Shown here: positions 43,355 through 51,859 of the stretch, in pieces
Layout of the letters: each line of letters begins with the position of its first letter
Numbering within the stretch: the first letter of the stretch is position 1
NCBI RefSeq assembly: GCF_000473365.1
Contig: NZ_KI421517.1
Location: forward strand, 3,614,634-3,678,633
From: Adhaeribacter aquaticus DSM 16391
GTDB taxonomy: Bacteria; Bacteroidota; Bacteroidia; Cytophagales; Hymenobacteraceae
Direction: 5' to 3'
Length of the DNA: 64,000 nt
The notes under the pieces: model-generated
Told to the model about the DNA's origin: nothing
Databases searched by the model: none
Seen by the model: the letters and a program-made list of their open reading frames with translations, nothing else
Translations under genes and position numbers: made by a program

Positions 43355-44727
43355 TGGTTTTTATAGGTTTCAGGAACAAATAAAATATTAACCACAATGC
43401 CTAAAACCACTAAGGCAATTGGGTAAACCAAACCAACATAAGGCGCAAAGGCAGCACCTACCACAAAGCTTGCTTTTATAAGTTCTGTAATAAATGGGGT
43501 TGAGCCACCAATAGCACCATTACCAATATTATAGGTAAAGCCCATGCTGGTGTATCGTATTCTGGTAGGGAACAGCTCTAGTAAAAAAGCTGCCATAGGA
43601 CCATAAACCAAAGCACTGGCCATGGTAATCAGGAACACCATTAAAATAAATAATAGGGTCGTTTGGGTGCTAATTTCCTGCACAGTATCTAGCCGTTGTG
43701 GGTTACCTAGTTCCAGAAAAGTGTAAAAAGATAAAGGTATAATAACTAAACCCAGGAATAAGCCGGAAAGAATAACTTTTTTGCGCCCAATTTTATCGCT
43801 TAGGTTACCAAATATCTGGAAGAATGGTCCGGCTAATAAAATACCGGCGGCAATGATCAATAAGGCAGTTGTATCCGGAAGCTTAACAGTGCGCTGTAAA
43901 AAGAACAACGCCACAAACTGGTTGGTTTGCATAATAGAACTTTGCGCAGCGTTGCCCCCAAATATAGCTGCCAGTATAAGGCCGACATTTTTCTTGGACT
44001 TGAAAGTATCTTTAACGGGAGTGTTACTGGTTTTTCCTTCTTTCTTTAACTGGCTGAATACCGGGCTTTCGTGTAATTTCCGCCTAATTACATAACTCAT
44101 TATCACCAGTACTGAACTAAATAAAAAAGGAATCCGCCATCCAAAGTCATTAAAACTAGCTTCGCTCATGCTGCTGCGGGTAGTAAATACTACCGCGAGG
44201 CAAAGAATAAGCGCAATAGAAGAAGTAGTTTGAATAAAGCCGGTATAAAAGCCTCTTTTATTAGCAGGGGAATGCTCTGCTACATAAATGGTGGCCCCGG
44301 CATATTCGCCACTTATTGCTAATCCCTGAAATAAACGACAAATTAATAATAGAAAAGGGGCCAGCCAGCCAATTTGGTTATAGGTAGGAATGCAGCCAAT
44401 TAAGAAAGTAGCAGCTCCCATGAGGAGCAACGAAACCAGGAAAGAATATTTGCGCCCTACTTTATCGCCGATGTTACCAAACAATAAAGACCCGATGGGC
44501 CGGATTAAATAGGAAGATGCTACAATGGCTAATGTCTCCAGAAATTTTGAATCTCCAGCCGGGAATAATTGCATGGATAAGGTATTGGCCAAGGTAACTG
44601 CCAAAAACAAATCGTACCACTCTATTAGTGTGCCCGCTGCGGAAGCTAGGATTACTAACTTTAAACTGTTTTGTGGGGCTGGAGTTAGTGGTTCTGCAGG
44701 TGTGGCGTTTTTTAGTGTTTCGTTCAT
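43342..44727 (-). CDS. MFS transporter, metabolite:H+ symporter (MHS) type
   Basis: This 461-residue protein (from the chosen start) has 12 predicted helices. It has the MHS hallmark ASAAGTLIEWYDLFLAVTLA, the loop LFGNIGDKVGRKYSF, and YAGATIYVAEHSPANKRGFYTG. Relatives carry organic acids or osmolytes (KgtP, ShiA, ProP, CitA). The frame extends to 44763, but the ATG at 44727 (MNETLKNATP) gives a normal N-terminus without an odd hydrophobic extension. Cargo is unknown, and no catabolic gene is adjacent. Confidence 0.88.
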   Translation of the reverse strand: MNETLKNATPAEPLTPAPQNSLKLVILASAAGTLIEWYDLFLAVTLANTLSMQLFPAGDSKFLETLAIVASSYLIRPIGSLLFGNIGDKVGRKYSFLVSLLLMGAATFLIGCIPTYNQIGWLAPFLLLICRLFQGLAISGEYAGATIYVAEHSPANKRGFYTGFIQTTSSIALILCLAVVFTTRSSMSEASFNDFGWRIPFLFSSVLVIMSYVIRRKLHESPVFSQLKKEGKTSNTPVKDTFKSKKNVGLILAAIFGGNAAQSSIMQTNQFVALFFLQRTVKLPDTTALLIIAAGILLAGPFFQIFGNLSDKIGRKKVILSGLFLGLVIIPLSFYTFLELGNPQRLDTVQEISTQTTLLFILMVFLITMASALVYGPMAAFLLELFPTRIRYTSMGFTYNIGNGAIGGSTPFITELIKASFVVGAAFAPYVGLVYPIALVVLGIVVNILFVPETYKNQLTD

Positions 44728-44815
44728 AGGAAGTTGGCAATAAAAATTCAAATATAGGAGCAAATGGCAATAGGTAAAGGATTAATTTATTTATAACCCT
44801 TTAATAGAAATCTTT

Positions 44816-45440
44816 CTAACTTAATTTAACTGCTTTTCCCAGCTTCCTCCCAAAGCCTTCTATAAATTTAATCACATTAAGAAAGGTTTTGCGGGTATTG
44901 GTAGGTCTTCATTCTGCCTCCAGCACCCTTCTATGAGCAGTAATGGCTTTCGGGTAGAAGAATAGGTGGCTCCTTAAAGAAGATAAAATGTATTCACAAC
45001 ATTTAAAAGCATTTCAGTTTATTCTTTTCTTAACTCTTAAGCCTGAGTGTAATTTTCGACCTGCTTTAAGTTATCTACCACTTCTTTGTCCTTGGATAGA
45101 ATTGTTTCCTGGTAATTATAATAAGCTTCGAGATTTTGAGCTAAAGCCCGGTTATAATCAAATCGATTCTGATTGAAAACAGGTGCTGTAATGCCACTAA
45201 AAAACCGAATACTAACGACTCTGGTGTTGAAATAAATTAGGAAGGCTGCGTTAATAAAATCCCGTGTAAGGTGTGATGACAAAGGAAGGTAAGAACTCTT
45301 GGGTAGCTGCTACTACGTCTGCTTTGGTCACTATTAAGCCAAATGATTTCTACCTTATATTAAGGCACCGGAGCAACATACCGGATCAGATGGAACTCTT
45401 GCTTTTATATTTGAGGCAATTCCTAATCTACGAGTTGCTC
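44816..45440 (-). pseudogene. Decayed TolC-family outer-membrane efflux protein
   Basis: The longest intact piece (45037-45282, 81 codons on the minus strand) contains GITAPVFNQNRFDYNRALAQ and YYNYQETILSKDKEVV, the characteristic coiled hairpin region of OprM/NodT-type efflux proteins. Upstream in another frame is KADVVAATQEFLPSFVITPYTG, the usual segment just before it. Downstream, with frame changes and stops, comes AITAHRRVLEAE then FLNVIKFIEGFG, matching the usual end of the family. At least three frame breaks or stops are needed, so the gene is dead. No pump genes (RND or MFP) remain nearby. Confidence 0.72.
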
Positions 45441-45450
45441 CTCTGGGGCT

Positions 45451-46077
45451 TTAACAATGTTCATGGAGTGCCATAAAATTGACAAGTATAGCAATCAAGT
45501 TTACTTTTGCCTTACTTCCAATTAATTCCCGCAGTTCGGCTAAGCCTCGGTATACTAGGGTGCGGGCATATTTAACCTCACTTAATGCCATAATTGCTGC
45601 TATTTCATCATATTCCAATTTTTCATAGAACCTCAGGAAAATAGCTTCTTTAGTGCGTTTGGGTAAATTGTTAAAGGCAGCTAATAGTTTTTCCTGAATT
45701 TCGGTAGACGTGACCGATTCAATTAAATCCTTCTCAAAATCCAGGGTAGCTTCAAAATTATAATCTTCAGGTATTTCGTTTTTAAAGAAGCTATTTCGTT
45801 TACTGGAGAGTTCCTTTACAATACGGTGCCGTAAAGAAGTAAATAAATAAGCTTTGGGAGCTTGTACCTCATTTAATTTTTCTCTTTTGTCCCATAACTG
45901 AACAAAAAGATCGTGGATACAATCTTTAATAAAAGAAGTGTCTTTGGAAAATTGGGTTCCGTAACTATACAAGCTTTTAAAATAAGAATCGTAGAAATAA
46001 AAAAAAGCCTGTTCACTTCCATTCCGGAAAGCGCCCCAAATGATTTGCTCCTCTTCTTCGTTACGAATAACTTTCAT
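45451..46077 (-). CDS. ECF-type RNA polymerase sigma factor
   Basis: This 208-residue protein has sigma-70 region 2 (YFKSLYSYGTQFSKDTSFIKDCIHDLFVQLWDKREKL) and region 4 (LPKRTKEAIFLRFYEKLEYDEIAAIMALSEVKYARTLVYRGL), without regions 1 and 3, as in Bacteroidota ECF sigmas. Such factors normally sit next to a FecR-type anti-sigma gene. None is adjacent; the only FecR gene in view is at 57468. Downstream is the TolC pseudogene. Confidence 0.92.
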   Translation of the reverse strand: MKVIRNEEEEQIIWGAFRNGSEQAFFYFYDSYFKSLYSYGTQFSKDTSFIKDCIHDLFVQLWDKREKLNEVQAPKAYLFTSLRHRIVKELSSKRNSFFKNEIPEDYNFEATLDFEKDLIESVTSTEIQEKLLAAFNNLPKRTKEAIFLRFYEKLEYDEIAAIMALSEVKYARTLVYRGLAELRELIGSKAKVNLIAILVNFMALHEHC

Positions 46078-46511
46078 TTAAAATATTTGTCTTTTCAGGC
46101 TTGGCCATTCCTGGAAAGAAGAGCCAATATTTTAGATTTAATTAGAAAAAATTAAAAATTGCCCCACTTTAAGGCTAATAATTAAATAAAGGTATCAATA
46201 TTTCTTAACTTGTTAAATGAAAGGCAAAAAAATATTATTTGTTATAAAAGCAACAATAAAGGAGTAGGAATAAGCAGTAAGGTGAGAGTAAAGTGATAAA
46301 ATTAGGCGTTTATTGAAAAATATTATATTTTAAGCTAATAATTAAATAAAATTCTGAGAAATAAACTTAGAGGTTTAATACTGAAAATAATAATTATTTT
46401 TAGCAAAGGGACGCACATAACAAATTTGCTAAAGATTTTTTAATGGATATCCTATATCCCTAAAGGAAAACACCCCTTTTCTATTGCTGTTGCTAAGAAT
46501 AAAAACATAAA
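46078..46511. other. AT-rich intergenic region, 434 bases
   Basis: No gene is seen. It separates the ECF sigma gene (minus) from the gene at 46512 (plus), so it must contain two divergent promoters, but no good TAnnTTTG match or strong hairpin was found on either strand. Confidence 0.5.
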
Positions 46512-47129
46512 ATGAGTACTTCAACAAGATCTACAAAAGCAAAAGGTCATAAAAAATCTAGAATGCTAAGGGGGGTGCTTTTAGGTTTATTTTTTTTACT
46601 TTGCTGCCTGCTCCTTTTTAATAAACTGACGGAGCCGAATAGTACGGAGGAGATTGCTCAGCGCCAATGGAAGAAAGTGCAAATAGGTAATGCGCCTACC
46701 TTACTATTTCTTTCTCCGGTTGATCTGGAAAAAGCCAATAAGCCTTTAGAGGAAGATATTGGGCAAATGCTGAATAGCTTTGAATCATACACTTTCCAGG
46801 AAGGCAATAATTTGACTATCAAAGTTAATTTGGTTGATTATAAAAATAGCTCAAAATTGGATTTGGAAGGAGCTGCTTCGGGCTGGACGAACGAACTGAG
46901 CAATGAGTACGAAGATTTTAAATTTTCCCACCAGCCATTTTTTATTTCCGGAAGAAAAGGAGTGAAAGAACTGGGAGCTTTCAGGAAAGACAATGAGGCT
47001 TTTGCTTTTGCGAATATATTTGTAATGGAGGCTAATAAGATTTGGCAAGTAACCATAATTCATAAACAGCAAGACAGTAATGGCGCCTTTATAAAAAATA
47101 AAGTTTTAGGATCCCTTTCTTTTCTTTAA
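46512..47129 (+). CDS. Single-pass membrane protein of unknown function
   Basis: This 205-residue protein has a basic N-terminus (RSTKAKGHKKSRMLRG), one hydrophobic helix (about 22-40, VLLGLFFLLCCLLLF) and a C-terminal domain of about 160 residues that should face the periplasm. The domain has the strands NLTIKVNLVDYKNS and FANIFVMEANKIWQVTIIHKQ. No family was recognised. It is divergent from the ECF sigma gene and could be a membrane partner of it, but no anti-sigma fold can be claimed. Confidence 0.65.
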   Translation: MSTSTRSTKAKGHKKSRMLRGVLLGLFFLLCCLLLFNKLTEPNSTEEIAQRQWKKVQIGNAPTLLFLSPVDLEKANKPLEEDIGQMLNSFESYTFQEGNNLTIKVNLVDYKNSSKLDLEGAASGWTNELSNEYEDFKFSHQPFFISGRKGVKELGAFRKDNEAFAFANIFVMEANKIWQVTIIHKQQDSNGAFIKNKVLGSLSFL

Positions 47130-47226
47130 CCTGTTAAGGTAGATATATTTATTTTTTTAAATATTTTGTCACCAATCCATTCTTATCCTTTCCCTTTTCT
47201 GATTCCATAGGTTTTCAATTTTACGT

Positions 47227-48729
47227 ATGCTTTCTGTTTATTTTAGAAAATTAGCTTTTGCCCTATTCTTTATATTTGCTTTTTCCGCTTGTGATGTTTT
47301 TAGTAAAAAAGAGGAAGCGGGTGTAATCTGGAGTTCCTATATCCCGGACATTGGTACTTTTTCTTCGCCCAGAACAGTAGATTTAAATAAGGATGGGGTA
47401 TTAGATATTGTATTGGGAGCCGGAGCGCGCGAAAATAGGGCAAGTGATAAGGCTGTAGTCGCTTTTGATGGAGCAACCGGCGAAACATTATGGAGTGTAA
47501 AGGGCAGAAACCAATTTGTTGGATCAGCCATTTTTCAGGACATAAACAGCGATGCAATTCCGGATGTATTTATTGGAGGACGCTGGGCTGAATTAATGGC
47601 TATTAATGGTGCGGATGGAAAAGTGCTATGGAGTTTTTATCCAGAGCGGCCAACACCTAATCCGGCAGATGCAGGTTGGTTTAACTTTACCACGCCTCAG
47701 TTTGTTCCTGATCAGGATAATGATGGCTTAAAAGAATTAATTATTGCAAATGGTGGTAATCCTGCCGTACCACCAAATGATCCGAATCGTCCTACAGGCA
47801 GATTATTGGTTATAAGCAGCAAAACCGGTAAAATTTTAGCTAATGTGCAGGTACCCGATGGTAAAGAAACCTATATGTCGGTGGTATGCCTCCACGATTC
47901 CCAAACCAATAACCTAAACGTGCTGTTTGGTACCGGCGGGGAAACCATGGGTGGACATCTTTACCGCACCACCCTGAAAGATATCATGAAAGGAGATATT
48001 TCCAGCGCAAAGGTTTTGGCTTCCAGTGAAAAAAAAGGGTTTATTGCGCCTCCGGTTTTGGTAGATCTTACATTGGATGGAACTCTGGATGTGGTAGTAA
48101 GTGGGGTAGAGGGGCGTATTTTTGCCTTAGATGGGAAAAATGATGCGACCCTTTGGCAGGTTGAACTTCCGGGTACGGAAGGCTATGCCACACCGGGTAT
48201 TGGTTATTTTAATGAAGATTCCGTACCTGATGTTTTTTCCCACAACGGAATAGGTGTTTACCCCAATATTGAAAATTCTGTTCTGTATATGCTGAATGGT
48301 AAAACCGGAAAAATTGAATTTCAGGAGAAGGTACCCGGCTTTCAATATTCAAGCCCTTTGGTGGCAGATTTTAATGCAGATGGTCAGGAAGATGGTCTGC
48401 TTAATTTTAATGAAATACAATATGTAGATAACAAAGACACTTACAGTAACTATTTACAAGTCTATGATTTTTTTAACCATAAAAAATTTACCATTGCAGA
48501 TAGGCTGGAGGGAACTGTTTTAGCGGCTACTCCCTGGATTGGTAATCTGGATCAGGATAAATCTCTAGATATAATTCATTTAGGTGTTAATTTCAAAAAA
48601 ATAAAATATGACCCAACTGTTCCAAGAGGGCTGTTTATTTCCCGTTACGCTACAAATTTGGAAGTGAGAAAGCCCATGCTATGGGGTGCCTATATGGGCA
48701 GTGATTATTCCGGAGTATTCCGGAAATAA
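47227..48729 (+). CDS. Lipoprotein with FG-GAP/PQQ-like beta-propeller repeats
   Basis: This 500-residue protein has a lipoprotein signal with lipobox FSAC (Cys22). Its mature part consists of repeats that combine FG-GAP-type Asp-rich turns (DLNKDGVLDIVLG, DINSDAIPDVFIG, DQDNDGLKELII, DLTLDGTLDVVVSG) with PQQ-type strands (VVAFDGATGETLWSVKG, MAINGADGKVLWSFYP, LNGKTGKIEFQ). The Asp-rich turns probably bind Ca2+. It is likely an outer-membrane-anchored propeller for protein or glycan binding. It is followed by a shared terminator. Confidence 0.85.
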   Translation: MLSVYFRKLAFALFFIFAFSACDVFSKKEEAGVIWSSYIPDIGTFSSPRTVDLNKDGVLDIVLGAGARENRASDKAVVAFDGATGETLWSVKGRNQFVGSAIFQDINSDAIPDVFIGGRWAELMAINGADGKVLWSFYPERPTPNPADAGWFNFTTPQFVPDQDNDGLKELIIANGGNPAVPPNDPNRPTGRLLVISSKTGKILANVQVPDGKETYMSVVCLHDSQTNNLNVLFGTGGETMGGHLYRTTLKDIMKGDISSAKVLASSEKKGFIAPPVLVDLTLDGTLDVVVSGVEGRIFALDGKNDATLWQVELPGTEGYATPGIGYFNEDSVPDVFSHNGIGVYPNIENSVLYMLNGKTGKIEFQEKVPGFQYSSPLVADFNADGQEDGLLNFNEIQYVDNKDTYSNYLQVYDFFNHKKFTIADRLEGTVLAATPWIGNLDQDKSLDIIHLGVNFKKIKYDPTVPRGLFISRYATNLEVRKPMLWGAYMGSDYSGVFRK

Positions 48730-48749
48730 ATTCTTTTCTTGTTGATTTA

Positions 48750-48796
48750 ATTATATGCTGCCGGTAAAACCTCATATTTTACTGGCAGCATATAAT
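48750..48796. terminator. Bidirectional terminator
   Basis: A 20-bp stem with a single G-T mismatch (48750-48769 with 48777-48796) and a 7-base loop lies between the convergent FG-GAP gene and the dgoT-like transporter gene. It is AT-rich at the base and GC-rich inside. Confidence 0.8.
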
Positions 48797-48807
48797 TTAA
48801 TTAGAAG

Positions 48808-50133
48808 TTACGCTAACTGATTTATGTCAACTGTTTTAGATTTGCGGGTTAGAAAATGAATGATCAGCCAGGTAGTAAGGTAAGTAAAGCCACAAATGGT
48901 AAACAAAATATTATAACCTCCTGCTAAATTTCCGGCGGCCTTATAGCTGTCTAATAAACTGCCTACCAGGATTGGGAAAAGAATACCGCCTACAGCCCCG
49001 GCCATACCTGCAATTCCAACTACCGAACTAACCGCTTCTTTCGGAAACATATCAGAAGCACTGGTAAAAATATTGGTCGCCCACGCCTGGTGTACTGCTA
49101 CTGCTAAACTTATTAACCAAACAGCTGCCCAGATATCAGTAACAAATTGAACCAGAATAATGGATATTTCCATAAAAGCAAAAATAAGGAGAACTGTTTT
49201 TCTAGCTTTTAAGGTAGGCATACCTCTTTTTATTAACCAGGATGAAAAATAGCCGCCTAAGATGCTGCCAATAGTGGTGGCTGCATAAATTATCATTAAT
49301 TGCAAGCTTGGCTTCTTTAAATCCAGGTTAAAAGTAGAAGCAAAATAGGAAGGTAACCAAAACAGAAAAAACCAATAAATGGGATCAATTAACCCTTTTC
49401 CTGCAATCAGGGCCCAGGTTTGGGGCACGGTAAAAAGTTTGACCCATTTAATAGATGCTTTTTCAGTGGCTGGTACTTCGGCGTCTTGTCCGGAAGTAAT
49501 ATAGGCATACTCTTCAGCAGACAAGCGTTTTTGTTTGGCAGGTACGTCGTAAAAAATCAGCCAGAAAACTAACCACACAAATCCTAATGCCCCGGTTATC
49601 CAGAAAACTTCCTGCCAGCCATAGTTACTTAATATCCAGGGTACAAGTATCAAGGCCATTACTACGCCAATACTGGTTCCGGCATTAAAAATTCCCGTTG
49701 CCAGGGCTTTTTCTTTTTTAGGGAACCATTCCGAAACAGCTTTCATAGCAGCCGGGAAATTACCTGCTTCGCCTAAACCTAAACCAATCCGGGCTAAGCC
49801 AAATCCAAAGGCACTGCGGGCTACTGCATGTAACATGCCTGCTACACTCCAAAACACAATGGTGACGGCATAGCCTAGTTTGGTTCCGGTCTTGTCTATA
49901 ATTCGACCAAATAAAACCAATCCTAAGGCATAAGCGGCAGTAAAGGCCATTACTATCTGGGCAAAATCTGTTTCAGTCCAGTTAAATTCTCTTTCCAGCG
50001 TCGGCTTTAATAAACCAATAATTTGCCGGTCCAGGTAATTTATGGTAGTAGCGGTAAACAACAGAACTACAACCAGCCAGCGGTAATTCTTAATTTTAGC
50101 AGAAGTGGCTAAGATTTTAGTAGTAGAAGGCAT
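48808..50133 (-). CDS. MFS sugar-acid transporter (ACS family, DgoT/ExuT-like)
   Basis: This 441-residue inner-membrane protein has 12 helices and belongs to the anion:cation symporter family, which includes the galactonate carrier DgoT and hexuronate carrier ExuT. Typical segments are ATTINYLDRQIIGLLKPTLEREFNWTETDFA, RIGLGLGEAGNFPAAMKAVSEWFPKKEKA, ATGIFNAGTSIGVVMALILVPW and the ending LTRKSKTV. It is the last gene of the operon with the KDPGal aldolase and galactonokinase genes. It may import galactonate or, if dehydration is periplasmic, the 2-keto-3-deoxy acid. Confidence 0.9.
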   Translation of the reverse strand: MPSTTKILATSAKIKNYRWLVVVLLFTATTINYLDRQIIGLLKPTLEREFNWTETDFAQIVMAFTAAYALGLVLFGRIIDKTGTKLGYAVTIVFWSVAGMLHAVARSAFGFGLARIGLGLGEAGNFPAAMKAVSEWFPKKEKALATGIFNAGTSIGVVMALILVPWILSNYGWQEVFWITGALGFVWLVFWLIFYDVPAKQKRLSAEEYAYITSGQDAEVPATEKASIKWVKLFTVPQTWALIAGKGLIDPIYWFFLFWLPSYFASTFNLDLKKPSLQLMIIYAATTIGSILGGYFSSWLIKRGMPTLKARKTVLLIFAFMEISIILVQFVTDIWAAVWLISLAVAVHQAWATNIFTSASDMFPKEAVSSVVGIAGMAGAVGGILFPILVGSLLDSYKAAGNLAGGYNILFTICGFTYLTTWLIIHFLTRKSKTVDINQLA

Positions 50134-50179
50134 AGATAATTTATTTGGTGGTGGATACTGTTTGTGCGTGCTAGTTTAA

Positions 50180-50836
50180 CTAAGTCTGGTGAGGCTTAGC
50201 GGTCAGGTAGGCATTTACATAAGCTTTAAAATGAGCTTGTAACTCCATCCAGTCGTTTTCTTTTATTAATTTTTTATCAAATAACTGACTACCAATGCCA
50301 AAACCATCCGATCCGGCTAGTAAAAATTCTTTTAGGTTGCCTAAGCTTATGCCCCCGGTAGGCATTACTTTTAACCTATTCAAGGGTGCTTTCAAATCTT
50401 TAATATATTCCGGACCCAAAGACGTCGCCGGATAAATCTTTACCATAGAAGCTCCTAAGGTCCAGGCCTTATATATTTCGGTAGGGGTATAAGCACCCGG
50501 AAAAATTGGAATACCTTTTTTTACCGAAGCTTTGATTACTTTTTTATTAATGATGGGAGTAACAATAAACTGCGCACCGGCAGCTAGTGCTATTTCTAAG
50601 TCCTCTTCACTGCATACTGTACCTGCGCCAATATTTAAGTTCTGGCCATAGTTTTCAAAAGCAAAATGAATGATATCTGCTGCCTGGGGAGTATTCATGG
50701 TAATTTCCAGGGTGGTTAAGCCGGCCTCTTTGTAAAGTGGAATTATGTGCTGAATTTCCTCTAATGTAAGATTTCGGATTATTCCAACCAAAGGCATTTG
50801 GTTGAATTTATCCCAAGAAAATGGAGATGGATTCAT
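50180..50836 (-). CDS. 2-dehydro-3-deoxy-6-phosphogluconate/galactonate aldolase
   Basis: This 218-residue class I aldolase of the KDPG family cleaves a 2-keto-3-deoxy-6-phospho sugar acid into pyruvate and glyceraldehyde 3-phosphate. The general base E44 is in TTLEITMNTP, and the Schiff-base lysine is K133 in MVKIYPAT. GAGTVCSEEDLEIALAAGAQFIVTP and FPGAYTPTEI are family segments. The kinase gene 6 bases upstream makes the substrate 2-dehydro-3-deoxy-6-phosphogalactonate most likely (DgoA role). Sequence alone cannot separate it from KDPG or KHG aldolase. Confidence 0.92.
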   Translation of the reverse strand: MNPSPFSWDKFNQMPLVGIIRNLTLEEIQHIIPLYKEAGLTTLEITMNTPQAADIIHFAFENYGQNLNIGAGTVCSEEDLEIALAAGAQFIVTPIINKKVIKASVKKGIPIFPGAYTPTEIYKAWTLGASMVKIYPATSLGPEYIKDLKAPLNRLKVMPTGGISLGNLKEFLLAGSDGFGIGSQLFDKKLIKENDWMELQAHFKAYVNAYLTAKPHQT

Positions 50837-50842
50837 TGCTTC

Positions 50843-51847
50843 TTAATTTATTTTAATAGCTGGACTATGTTGCTGAAAAATATCTATTTGTCCGGCAATA
50901 GTAGCTTTTTCAATTATATCCGGAGGAACAGTTTGGGTGCGGGCTCTTAACCCTAACTCTTCCATGGCGAGCTTATACAATTCAAATAAATTATTGCCGC
51001 TACATAAAAATAACTGGCCTTCCTTATCCTGCAGAGTTTTTAATTCGGTTCCTATCAATAATCCGCTTAAGTAATAATAATTTTGTGGTTTGTCCAGGGT
51101 ATCAAATAAGTGATTGGTTCGTACTTTGAACAGGCTATTCAATAAATTAAAGTTTTCTGATTCCTGAATGCCAGCTTTAAATGCCTCTATATCCACTTGG
51201 TTTAAAGCGTCACTTTTCGGCGTTATGGAATCTTTTAAGATACTTTGGTTAGCCAAAATACTAAAAACCTCACCCGTCATGAAGGTTTGAAAAGCAACTA
51301 ATCGCTTTTTCTGTACCTGAATATGCTTGGAATGGGTTCCCGGAAAAATATAAATAGCCGTAGCTGTGTTAACTCCCGATAAACCTAATAAATGAATCAA
51401 ACCAACTAATTGAGTTTCTTCCCCGCGCATGACATCCTGGTCGCTTTTTACTCCTGAAATCAGAATAATTTCGTGCGGGAAATCAGCCTGGGGCTCAAAA
51501 TAGGCCACACTTGCCTGGCTACCATCCATGGCAAAAGGAATGGTGGCGTAAGGTAATTCCTTCATACCCAGCGAAGAAGAGGCCATACCCGATATCACCA
51601 CTGGAATATGATCTAAAGAAAAATTTACGCCGGCACTTAAGGCTTTAATATGCGTGTTTAACTGTTGCCGGAAATAATCTTCCCGGTTTAACCTATCCTT
51701 ATTAGCTATTTCTTCCCAGCAGTTATAGGTATGGGCAATACCATCATCAGAAACCACTTCTGCCTGAATCTGAATGGTTTTGACATCCACTAATCTTAAC
51801 CGGAATGAGGAAGTTCCCCAATCACAGCATAAAATAAAATCTTTCAT
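50843..51847 (-). CDS. dgoK: 2-dehydro-3-deoxygalactonokinase (DgoK-like)
   Basis: This 334-residue kinase belongs to the DgoK family and should phosphorylate 2-keto-3-deoxygalactonate at C6. The N-terminus FILCCDWGTSSFRLRLVD is the phosphate-binding turn of the actin-like ATPase fold. GMASSSLGMKELPYATIPF, IILISGVKSDQDVMRGEETQLVGLIHL and IYIFPGTHSKHIQV are family motifs. It lies 12 bases after the Asp-box hydrolase gene and 6 bases before the aldolase gene, so the three are one operon. Confidence 0.92.
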   Translation of the reverse strand: MKDFILCCDWGTSSFRLRLVDVKTIQIQAEVVSDDGIAHTYNCWEEIANKDRLNREDYFRQQLNTHIKALSAGVNFSLDHIPVVISGMASSSLGMKELPYATIPFAMDGSQASVAYFEPQADFPHEIILISGVKSDQDVMRGEETQLVGLIHLLGLSGVNTATAIYIFPGTHSKHIQVQKKRLVAFQTFMTGEVFSILANQSILKDSITPKSDALNQVDIEAFKAGIQESENFNLLNSLFKVRTNHLFDTLDKPQNYYYLSGLLIGTELKTLQDKEGQLFLCSGNNLFELYKLAMEELGLRARTQTVPPDIIEKATIAGQIDIFQQHSPAIKIN

Positions 51848-51859
51848 CCAGCTCTGTTT

